Shown here piece by piece: positions 25,055 through 31,937 of a stretch of 48,349 bases of DNA. This DNA comes from Chryseobacterium sp. c4a. GTDB taxonomy: Bacteria; Bacteroidota; Bacteroidia; Flavobacteriales; Weeksellaceae. Made by a program: the position numbers and the translations under genes. Below the pieces are notes generated by a model that saw only the letters and a list, made by a program, of their open reading frames with translations, did no database searches and was not told where the DNA came from. The stretch lies in NCBI RefSeq assembly GCF_009900745.1, contig NZ_WXVU01000027.1:1-48349 (forward strand), written 5' to 3'. Position 1 is the stretch's first letter; each line of letters begins with the position of its first letter.

Positions 25055-25077
25055 AATTATAAAACAAGATTTTAAAT

Positions 25078-26139
25078 ATGAACACATCATCATTATTTAA
25101 ACCGTTTCAATATAAAAATTTACAGCTCAAAAATAGAATTGTAATGGCACCCATGACCAGAGCACAATCTGACAATGGAGTTCCTACCCAAAAAATAGCT
25201 GACTATTATGGAAGAAGAGCTGCTTCAGAAGTAGGATTGATTCTTTCAGAAGGAACTGTTATCAACAGACCGGCATCTAAAAACCTTCCTAATATTCCAG
25301 ATTTTTACGGAAATGAGGCTTTAAACGGTTGGAAAAATGTAATTGATACCGTGCACCAGAATGGAGGTAAAATGGGGCCACAGATTTGGCACGTGGGAGA
25401 TACAAGAATGTCTGAGGAATATCCATTATTACCTATGGAAAAAGCATCCACAATGACGATTGAAGATATTCAGGATACAATTGCACAGTTTGCTGCTTCT
25501 GCAAAGTCAGCAAAAGATCTTGGCTTTGATTGTCTTGAAATTCATGGAGCGCATGGGTATCTTATTGATCAGTTTTTTTGGGAAGTAACGAATACAAGAA
25601 CAGATGAATATGGCGGGAAAACCCTAAAGGAAAGAAGCCGATTCGCTGTTGATGTTGTCAAAGCAATCAGAGCAGCAGTAGGAGAGGACTTTACTATTAT
25701 TATTCGTCTTTCTCAGTGGAAGCAACAGGACTATAAAACTAAATTAGCCTTTACACCAACTGAAATGGAAGACTGGTTGTTGCCATTAAAAGAAGCTGGA
25801 GTAGATATTTTCCATTGTTCGCAGCGCCGTTTTTGGGAGCCTGAATTTGAAGGTTCAGATTTGAACTTTGCAGGATGGGCTAAGAAAATTACAGGACAGC
25901 CAACGATTACTGTAGGTTCTGTAGGGTTGAACGGAGATTTCCTGAATGCATTTGCAGGCCAGGGAACAGAAAAAACCGATCTTACGGAATTGATTAAAAG
26001 ATTAGACAAAGAAGAATTTGATCTTGTAGCGGTAGGACGTGCTATATTGCAAGACTATCAGTGGGTACAAAAGGTTAAAGAAGGAAATACTGCTTCTCTT
26101 TTGGATTTTTCAGCAGAAAGTATGGACGTATTATTTTAA
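25078..26139 (+). CDS. Old Yellow Enzyme family NAD(P)H:flavin oxidoreductase
   Basis: A 353-residue FMN TIM-barrel. The typical start LFKPFQYKNLQLKNRIVMAPMTR binds FMN. IWHVGD gives the active-site His; many homologues have HxxH or HxxN, here HVGD. FDCLEIHGAHGYLIDQFF is the conserved core, and FDLVAVGRAILQDY is the C-terminal phosphate-binding motif. Members reduce activated alkenes, nitro compounds and electrophiles. It is divergent from the HxlR regulator, with likely operators between them, and should be induced by its electrophilic substrates. It ends 147 bases before a bidirectional terminator. Confidence 0.9.
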   Translation: MNTSSLFKPFQYKNLQLKNRIVMAPMTRAQSDNGVPTQKIADYYGRRAASEVGLILSEGTVINRPASKNLPNIPDFYGNEALNGWKNVIDTVHQNGGKMGPQIWHVGDTRMSEEYPLLPMEKASTMTIEDIQDTIAQFAASAKSAKDLGFDCLEIHGAHGYLIDQFFWEVTNTRTDEYGGKTLKERSRFAVDVVKAIRAAVGEDFTIIIRLSQWKQQDYKTKLAFTPTEMEDWLLPLKEAGVDIFHCSQRRFWEPEFEGSDLNFAGWAKKITGQPTITVGSVGLNGDFLNAFAGQGTEKTDLTELIKRLDKEEFDLVAVGRAILQDYQWVQKVKEGNTASLLDFSAESMDVLF

Positions 26140-26285
26140 TATGAGTGTGAATAGCTAATAAGCTTCGTAGTTAATTTTTTACAGCATAATTTATCCACTT
26201 GCGAAGTAAAAAAGGCGATTCATTATTTATATTAATCATCATAATTCACTTTATTTTATATTTAATTTTCACCTATTTATTAAAG

Positions 26286-26320
26286 AAACCCGCTTTCAGA
26301 TTTTCTGAAGGCGGGTTTTT
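26286..26320. terminator. bidirectional terminator between OYE gene and GG-peptide genes
   Basis: Stem AAACCCGC-T-TTCAG / CTGAA-G-GCGGGTTT (one T-G pair) with loop ATTTT, flanked by A- and T-runs. It ends the OYE transcript and the leftward GG-peptide transcript (stop at 26328). Confidence 0.85.
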
Positions 26321-26327
26321 GTTTTTA

Positions 26328-26483
26328 TTAGCAGGCGTATTCGTTGGCTACACAATTCCAGTAGGCTGGTTGTCCATTTTCTGCCTTATAACGGCAAGGT
26401 CTTGTTCCGAGTTCACAGACAGGAGCATTTCCGCCATTGATTTTCTTTAATGCTGGTTTTGCTAATTTCTTTAAATTTTTCAT
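26328..26483 (-). CDS. GG-leader four-cysteine peptide, copy 1 (bacteriocin-like)
   Basis: A 51-residue peptide read from ATG 26483. The leader MKNLKKLAKPALKKINGG ends in a double glycine, the cleavage signal of C39 peptidase/ABC exporters. The 33-residue core begins NAPVC and has Cys at 23, 30, 44 and 51, with PAYWNC before the third. The same spacing (C-x6-C-x13-C-x6-C) is found in copy 2. The four cysteines suggest two disulfides or post-translational bridges. It resembles the short bacteriocin-like proteins annotated in Chryseobacterium; activity is unknown. No C39 transporter is in the window. A plus-strand frame over the same bases is not convincing. Confidence 0.82.
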   Translation of the reverse strand: MKNLKKLAKPALKKINGGNAPVCELGTRPCRYKAENGQPAYWNCVANEYAC

Positions 26484-26611
26484 GCTTTACTAATGGTTAT
26501 AGGTTGCAAATATTATATTTTTTCAATCATCCGGATCTTACTAAATAAAAGAAAGCTACAGTTTTCTTTACATTTAAAATAAGCTGTTTTTAGGAGATTT
26601 AAAAGTTAATT

Positions 26612-26773
26612 TTAGAATCTGCATCCATATCCTACCGGTACACACATCCAGTAGGCAGGGTAACCATCTTGAGCTGGAATACGACATGCCATCTCTCCAT
26701 ATTCACACACAGGAGCAGCTCCTCCATTGATTTTCTTTAGTTCTGATTTTACAATTTTTTTTAAATTTTTCAT
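26612..26773 (-). CDS. GG-leader four-cysteine peptide, copy 2 (bacteriocin-like)
   Basis: A 53-residue peptide from ATG 26773; nine residues upstream in the frame are not needed and do not resemble the sister leaders. The leader is MKNLKKIVKSELKKINGG. The core begins AAPVCEYGEMAC and ends with CVPVGYGCRF; Cys at 23, 30, 44, 51 exactly as in copy 1, and PAYWMC is shared. It lies 128 bases upstream of copy 1 and 44 bases downstream of copy 3. No promoter motif lies in that 44-base gap, so it is probably transcribed with copy 3. Confidence 0.85.
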   Translation of the reverse strand: MKNLKKIVKSELKKINGGAAPVCEYGEMACRIPAQDGYPAYWMCVPVGYGCRF

Positions 26774-26817
26774 AGGTAATAATTTGTATGTTGATATCAA
26801 TTAATGTTTTCAATAGA

Positions 26818-26973
26818 TTAAGGACATTCCATCGTTTCAGGAATACATCTCCATCGTTGAGATCCATCCTTACCAGGATAATAGCATGCCTGGGTTCCTG
26901 TTGGGCATTCCGGAGCATTCCCGCCATTGATTTTCTTTAGATCTGATTTTACTAATTTCTTTAGATTTTTCAT
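26818..26973 (-). CDS. GG-leader four-cysteine peptide, copy 3 (bacteriocin-like), first of the set
   Basis: A 51-residue peptide from ATG 26973. The leader is MKNLKKLVKSDLKKINGG. The core begins NAPECPTGTQAC; Cys at 23, 30, 43 and 50 (C-x6-C-x12-C-x6-C), so one residue shorter between the middle cysteines than its sisters. The core is clearly divergent (YYPGKDGSQRWRC) while the leader is nearly unchanged, the usual pattern for exported peptide families where the leader is read by the exporter. A textbook TTG-N19-TACATTTG promoter lies just upstream. Confidence 0.85.
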   Translation of the reverse strand: MKNLKKLVKSDLKKINGGNAPECPTGTQACYYPGKDGSQRWRCIPETMECP

Positions 26974-26997
26974 GTTTTGGTGATTTTATTAGTATTG

Positions 26998-27027
26998 CAA
27001 ATGTAATATTTTTTATTAATCTTGCAA
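26998..27027 (-). promoter_or_regulatory. promoter of the GG-peptide genes
   Basis: On the minus strand, TTG (27025-27027) and TACATTTG (26998-27005) are separated by exactly 19 bases, a perfect match to the Bacteroidota primary-sigma promoter. The ATG of copy 3 follows 24 bases later. Confidence 0.85.
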
Positions 27028-27131
27028 TATTTTAATGAAAATGATAGGATTGAATTAAAGTATTGAATGCAGGTGGCTTTTTTTGTTTATTTGTGAAACT
27101 ATTCATCAACAAAATAAAGAACCAAAATAAG

Positions 27132-27596
27132 ATGTCGGTTAAATATCTATTGCTTGTAATATCATTATCCTTTTTCGCTTGTAAAAAAGAAAATAAGCAA
27201 ACAGAATCCCATATTACGGATAATAATGTTCCGGAACACCAAAAAGAAGAGCTTCAGGCTGCCCCTCAAAAGATAAAGGCTGATACTGTGATCACAAAAT
27301 CTACCACATTGCTGTTGGGTCCTGATGATGAAGAGATAGAGGAAATAAAAAAGAAGCAGGGAGAAGATAATTTCTACACCATTGCTGATGATGCTAATTA
27401 TTATTCGGCAGAAATATTTGAAGCTGCTCCTGCAACCATTTATACGGGGTATAAAACTATTGACTTTCCAAAAGAAAACTATCTGTTTGATAAAAAGAAA
27501 ACTGAAAATAAATGGCTGGTTATTGATTATAAAGAAGGTTCGAAACCTAAGATATACTCTTTGACAGACTATTATCGTCATATAACTGAAAGATAA
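27132..27596 (+). CDS. small lipoprotein of unknown function
   Basis: A 154-residue protein. Signal peptide MSVKYLLLVISLSFFAC with lipobox FFAC, followed by a charged linker (KKENKQTESH) and a single small domain with IYTGYKTIDFPKENYLFD and KWLVIDYKEGSKPKIYSL. Membrane-anchored, periplasmic or surface. ATG 27132 was chosen because the signal peptide starts there; the frame is open 69 bases further up with no typical start. No family recognised. It is divergent from the GG-peptide genes and ends at a strong terminator. Confidence 0.75.
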   Translation: MSVKYLLLVISLSFFACKKENKQTESHITDNNVPEHQKEELQAAPQKIKADTVITKSTTLLLGPDDEEIEEIKKKQGEDNFYTIADDANYYSAEIFEAAPATIYTGYKTIDFPKENYLFDKKKTENKWLVIDYKEGSKPKIYSLTDYYRHITER

Positions 27597-27614
27597 TCTT
27601 CAGATACCTAAAAT

Positions 27615-27648
27615 AAACGCGCTCCCGGAATGTTGGGAGCGCGTTTTT
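27615..27648. terminator. strong intrinsic terminator
   Basis: Perfect 12-bp stem AAACGCGCTCCC / GGGAGCGCGTTT followed by TTT. It lies 19 bases after the lipoprotein stop. Confidence 0.9.
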
Positions 27649-27700
27649 TAACAGATTTAAATATCTAAAACTGTCACATTAAAATGACAGAAGTGATTTC

Positions 27701-28903
27701 TTATAAACCAATGTTCTTAGTTGGTTTCAACTGCTTTAAGATATTCTTTGGAATCGCATTTTTGTGAACCAAAATAGCTGTAGACTTATATTCAACATAA
27801 GGTCTTGTTACGTAAAGGTATCCGGCGAAATCATTGGTTACTCCCCAAGAGTTTTTTACCATATAATATTCTTTACCAGTCTGATCTTTTGCCAATCCTA
27901 CGATATGCATACCGTGGTCATCCGTTGTAGAAAGGTTGTTAAGTGCTTTCTGACGCATATCTTCAGTGATGGTTTTATCTTTTTTAGGCTCTGTAAACAA
28001 AGTTTGCTTATTCTCTGCATTGATTTGGTCTAAATCGATATCCGGAACATAAGCTACCCCATTTTTATAAGAGAAATAAGGCTCAGAGACATCCGTAGCC
28101 CAACCTACAGAATATCCTTTTGTTACGGCATTGTCAATGATTGCTGTAAGGTCTTTCATTGGAACGTTCCAGTCAGAATCATGGCTCCAGTTATCAGGAA
28201 TTGGAACTACAAATTTCTGGTAGTAAGGATAGTCTTTGTAAGAAGATAATTCTACATAATCCTCTGCGTTGATTCCTACTACTTCTTTAGCAAAAGTTTT
28301 AGGTGTGTAGTTTTTCCCTTCATACGTGAAGTTAGCAGGTACTTTTCCTAAGTATTCGTCAAGAATAGCATCTACAGAATCCATCCAGTTATCTGTAAGT
28401 TTTCCTTTAGAAGAAGCTTGAACAAGGCTGTCAAGAACAGGTTTTAATTTCCCTTGCATTTCCTTGAAGTTGTTGGTCGTTTGTCCAGGCTTTAACCCTG
28501 AATACACGTCTTGAGGAACTGCACCGTACTTTTTGTACATATTGATTACATCGTGAAGTTCTCCACCATCACCCCAGCTGATTGCTCCGTTATTTAAAAC
28601 ATATAACTTCGCTTTATCATGATAAGAGTTTCTCGCTGTAAAGATTTCAGCAAGATCTACAGGTTTTTTGCCCATTCTCTGCATTTCAGATTCAAGGAAA
28701 GAGTTTCCTGAGTAGCTCCAGCAAGTTCCTGATGAACCCTGGTTCTTTACAGAAGTAGCCCCAACGTCTTTTAACGTTGTAAACTGAAAATTAGCATTTT
28801 GTGAGTGGTTATTTTTTAACTTATTGATTAAGTCATCTTGGGCAAACATCATACTTCCTGCAGACAAAACAAAAAGTAATGATGCCATTTTCGCATTTTT
28901 CAT
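27701..28903 (-). CDS. exported C1 family (bleomycin hydrolase / aminopeptidase C-like) cysteine peptidase
   Basis: A 400-residue papain-clan peptidase. Signal peptide MKNAKMASLLFVLSAGSMMFAQ; catalytic Cys61 in SSGTCWSYSGNSFLESE; His in TDDHGMHIVGLA; Asn in MVKNSWG. The insertions (GEVVGINAEDYVELSSYKD-like stretch, SWGDGGELHDVINMY) match the bleomycin-hydrolase/PepC subgroup. Those enzymes are usually cytosolic aminopeptidases; a signal peptide is typical for the Bacteroidota branch. ATG 28903 was chosen at the signal peptide; 54 extra codons upstream are intergenic-like. It converges with the lipoprotein gene and is divergent from the sigma factor gene. Confidence 0.88.
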   Translation of the reverse strand: MKNAKMASLLFVLSAGSMMFAQDDLINKLKNNHSQNANFQFTTLKDVGATSVKNQGSSGTCWSYSGNSFLESEMQRMGKKPVDLAEIFTARNSYHDKAKLYVLNNGAISWGDGGELHDVINMYKKYGAVPQDVYSGLKPGQTTNNFKEMQGKLKPVLDSLVQASSKGKLTDNWMDSVDAILDEYLGKVPANFTYEGKNYTPKTFAKEVVGINAEDYVELSSYKDYPYYQKFVVPIPDNWSHDSDWNVPMKDLTAIIDNAVTKGYSVGWATDVSEPYFSYKNGVAYVPDIDLDQINAENKQTLFTEPKKDKTITEDMRQKALNNLSTTDDHGMHIVGLAKDQTGKEYYMVKNSWGVTNDFAGYLYVTRPYVEYKSTAILVHKNAIPKNILKQLKPTKNIGL

Positions 28904-29099
28904 TACTATAAAAAGATTATTTGTATTAATAGTCGTTAATAATAGAGATTTGTTACAAGGGGAAAAGTTAAATTTGAAATTAAAAAAATATTGTAGAGGT
29001 AAATTATTGTTGCACAAATTCATCTTTACCTCAAAAAAGTTGATTATGTTTCCAACCCCATCCAAAGTTCCTGCATCTATACTAATATAACTCCTGACT

Positions 29100-29618
29100 A
29101 TGGAACGAGAATTATTATTAGAATGCCAGCGTAGCGACCGTAATGCACAGCGGAAAGTCTACGAGAAAATGGCGGGTAGACTGTACTCAGTCTGCAAGCG
29201 CTATTTGAAAAACGATGAAGATATAGAAGAAGTATTGGCCGATACATTCTACAAAATTTTCACGAAGATTAGCCAGCTTCAGAATCCCGAAACTTTTGAA
29301 GCCTGGGCGAAAAAAATTGCAGTGAACGAATGCCTCCAGAAATTAAGAAATGATAAAGCTCTGTTTATTTCTCTGGAAGAAAATATGATAGAATCTTCAG
29401 AAGGTTCATCAGAACATATTTCTTTTGAAAAAGATATTCTGAACCTGCTGAACTTTCTTCCTGAAGGCTGTAGAGCTATTTTTAATCTTTTTGCCATTGA
29501 AGGATATCCGCATAAGGAAATAGCTTCTATGCTTTCTATTAGTGAAGGAACTTCGAAATCCCAACTCAATTTTGCGCGGAAAAAACTTCAGGAACTTTTG
29601 GTGAATCAAAACATTTAA
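29100..29618 (+). CDS. ECF-type RNA polymerase sigma factor
   Basis: A 172-residue sigma-70 family protein. Region 2 comprises ECQRSDRNAQRKVYEKMAGRLYSVCKRYL, then DIEEVLADTFYKIFTKI (the -10-recognition part). Region 4 is FLPEGCRAIFNLFAIEGYPHKEIASMLSISEGTSKSQL, which binds the -35 element. The next gene starts 12 bases after its stop and has an anti-sigma-like N-terminus with a membrane helix, so the two form a sigma/anti-sigma-type pair. The targets may include the outer-membrane genes that follow. Confidence 0.9.
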   Translation: MERELLLECQRSDRNAQRKVYEKMAGRLYSVCKRYLKNDEDIEEVLADTFYKIFTKISQLQNPETFEAWAKKIAVNECLQKLRNDKALFISLEENMIESSEGSSEHISFEKDILNLLNFLPEGCRAIFNLFAIEGYPHKEIASMLSISEGTSKSQLNFARKKLQELLVNQNI

Positions 29619-29630
29619 ACTTTTACAACA

Positions 29631-31874
29631 ATGGAAAATAATCATATAGATCAACAATTCAGTGAAGCTTCCAAGCTTTCAGAAGAACCAACAGTTTTTC
29701 CTGGTTTTGAAAAAGTGTGGACAAAAGTTGAAGAAAAATTAGATCATAAAAAAGATAAAAAGAGAAATATTCCTCTTTGGTTTCCCTACGGAATTGCAGC
29801 CAGTCTGATGATAGGGTTGGGGGCATTGTATTTTCTGAATAAAAAAGAAATAGGAGAACCTGTAAAATCTTCAATAGTAGAAACTAAACCTTCAGTAGAG
29901 AAAACTCCTGTTGATACTCATATTGCGAAAATAGATGAGATAACGAAAAAGAATATTCAGAAAGAGAAAAATAAAAAAAGTACTCTTGCCGAAAAACCGA
30001 TTGTCTATACTACTCTTATTCCAGAGCCACCAAAAGTCCCCAACATTCTGTCTGTAGATGCACCACCAGCGATTGAACGCCATCTGGAGACTTCTGACGG
30101 TATTAAGAGTATTGAGGAGGTTGCCATCACAGGGTATGGCATTAAAAAAATGACTACTACTACCGCTTCAAGTGTCAGTACGGTTTCAGATATGTTAAGC
30201 GGAACCGTACCAGGACTATCAGTCTCTAAATCTGGAAAAGATACTGATATACGGATAAGAGGAATGAGCAGCATCAATACAAATACCAAGCAGCCTTTAG
30301 TAGTGGTGAATGGAATTCCTACCACAACAGAAGCTTTAAAGGAGATTAATCCGGAACGTATTAAAGAGATGAATGTTTTGAAACCAGAAGCATCATCAGC
30401 ATTATATGGAAGCAGAGCGTCGAATGGCGTAATTGTTGTAAAAACCAAACGTTTACGACGAGCTGAAAAGGCAAGGCTGGAAGAATTATATTTAAAAAGT
30501 CTAAAAGAATTAGAGAAAAAGCCTGTAGAAAAAGAGAAGGATCTTCCTAAAGCAGGACAGCTCACAGCAGGAGAAGTGAATGATTTTTCTAAATGGAGTT
30601 ACTGGAAAGATATAGCTGTTCCAAGCCTGGAACAATACAAAAAAACATGGAAATTCTATCCAGACAAGAGAGTGTCTGTTCAGCTGACCAATAGAGATAA
30701 AAAGCCTGTAATCGGAGAAAGAATAAAGTTATTGGATGATAAGAAAAATGTGATCTGGGAAGCTGTTTCAGACAATTTAGGAAATGCTGAATTATGGATC
30801 AGTCCAATGGATGGGGAGTCTTCAAACTCTACAAAATATTTTATCTCAGATGCTTCAGGGCAAATAATCAGTAATGAAGTTCGTGAGTTTAAAAATGGTC
30901 AGAATTTGTTTGTGTTGGATAGACCTTGTCTGGAAAAACAAAAATTGGATCTTGCCTTTGTAGTGGATGCCACAGGATCAATGGGGGATGAAATTTCTTA
31001 CCTGCAATCTGAATTATTGGATGTTCTGAGAAAAGTAGAAACCAATCTGGAAAATTCTGAAATTAGATACGGATCTGTATTTTACAGAGACAAAGGAGAT
31101 GAATATATCACCAGGAAATTTGATTTTTCTGATAAAGCTGAGAACCTAATTCAATTCATTAAACAGCAAAAAGCAGCGGGAGGAGGTGATACCCCTGAAG
31201 CAGTAGTAGAAGCATTACAGGTTTCCATTGATGAATTAACATGGAGCCCGGGGAATTCAACTAAGATTATGTTTCTGATTCTGGATGCACCGCCACATCA
31301 GTCCCAAGAGAATATTCAGAAACTGTATGATAAAATAAAGAAGGCAGCCCAAAAAGGGATTACAATTATTCCTTTGGCAGCCAGTGATACCAATAAGGAA
31401 ACAGAATATTTAATGAGAACGTTTGCATTGCTTACGAACGGAACATATACTTTCCTTACCAATGATAGTGGAATAGGAAATAACCATATTAAACCAACCA
31501 TAGACTCTTATGAAGTAGAGAAGCTTAACGGGCTTTTGCTAAGACTGATTCTTCAAAGAGCTACTCTCCCGGAATGTACAAAAGGTATCTCAAATGAGAA
31601 TATCAATAAGAAAATGGAGAAGGAGATTGATCAACAGGTGAATATAAAAACAGTGATCTTCCCTAATCCAACAAAAGGAATGATCAAAATAAGAACAGTT
31701 CATAAGATTGAAGAATTATATATCTATGACCTGGCAGGAAAAATTATCATGCGGAAAGAAAATTTAGAAGAAGGTAAGAACACAATTGACATGACTTCAT
31801 ATCCCCAAGGTATTTATTTGGTTCGCATTCAGATGAATAATAACTGGGAGACTTTTAAGGTCATTAAAAATTAA
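29631..31874 (+). CDS. membrane-anchored multidomain protein: anti-sigma-like N-terminus, TonB-receptor plug, vWA domain, T9SS tail
   Basis: A 747-residue protein with an unusual domain string. Residues 1-48 are charged and cytosolic, followed by one membrane helix (about 50-68, YGIAASLMIGLGALYFL), the layout of anti-sigma factors next to ECF genes. Residues about 161-274 are a SusC-type plug: EEVAITGYG, MLSGTVPGLSVSKSG, IRIRGMSSI, PLVVVNGIP, ALYGSRASNGVIVVKTK. No barrel follows. Residues about 439-640 are a vWA domain with a MIDAS-like DATGSMG, GGGDTPEAV and FLILDAPPH. The last 70 residues are a T9SS type A sorting domain (VIFPNPTKGMIKI, YPQGIYLVRI). There is no cleavable signal peptide, so delivery through T9SS is puzzling. 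Domain borders are estimates by eye. Confidence 0.8.
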   Translation: MENNHIDQQFSEASKLSEEPTVFPGFEKVWTKVEEKLDHKKDKKRNIPLWFPYGIAASLMIGLGALYFLNKKEIGEPVKSSIVETKPSVEKTPVDTHIAKIDEITKKNIQKEKNKKSTLAEKPIVYTTLIPEPPKVPNILSVDAPPAIERHLETSDGIKSIEEVAITGYGIKKMTTTTASSVSTVSDMLSGTVPGLSVSKSGKDTDIRIRGMSSINTNTKQPLVVVNGIPTTTEALKEINPERIKEMNVLKPEASSALYGSRASNGVIVVKTKRLRRAEKARLEELYLKSLKELEKKPVEKEKDLPKAGQLTAGEVNDFSKWSYWKDIAVPSLEQYKKTWKFYPDKRVSVQLTNRDKKPVIGERIKLLDDKKNVIWEAVSDNLGNAELWISPMDGESSNSTKYFISDASGQIISNEVREFKNGQNLFVLDRPCLEKQKLDLAFVVDATGSMGDEISYLQSELLDVLRKVETNLENSEIRYGSVFYRDKGDEYITRKFDFSDKAENLIQFIKQQKAAGGGDTPEAVVEALQVSIDELTWSPGNSTKIMFLILDAPPHQSQENIQKLYDKIKKAAQKGITIIPLAASDTNKETEYLMRTFALLTNGTYTFLTNDSGIGNNHIKPTIDSYEVEKLNGLLLRLILQRATLPECTKGISNENINKKMEKEIDQQVNIKTVIFPNPTKGMIKIRTVHKIEELYIYDLAGKIIMRKENLEEGKNTIDMTSYPQGIYLVRIQMNNNWETFKVIKN

Positions 31875-31890
31875 TTTGAAAAAGAAATAA

Positions 31891-31919
31891 GAAATTTCCT
31901 CGGAAGTTTCTTTTTCTTT
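31891..31919 (+). terminator. terminator between the vWA-plug gene and the barrel gene
   Basis: Stem GAAATTTCC-TC-GGAAGTTTC (one wobble pair) followed by TTTTTCTTTATTTT. It sits in the 63-base gap, so the barrel gene is at least partly transcribed from its own promoter or by read-through. Confidence 0.7.
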
Positions 31920-31937
31920 ATTTTAGTACCTATTACC

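Noticed and set aside
26199..26450. Plus-strand frame of about 80 codons with a hydrophobic start
   Set aside because: It runs across the terminator at 26286-26320 and over the reverse complement of GG-peptide copy 1, whose leader, cysteines and start are clear. It has only a TTG start.
27165..27581. Minus-strand frame opposite the lipoprotein gene
   Set aside because: The plus strand has a proper lipobox signal peptide and a terminator; the antisense frame is Ile/Phe-rich noise.
26612..28903. C1 peptidase as the processing enzyme of the GG peptides
   Set aside because: GG leaders are cut by C39 peptidases fused to ABC exporters. The C1 enzyme is of the bleomycin-hydrolase type, exported, and separated by a lipoprotein gene on the other strand. 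Only proximity supports a link.
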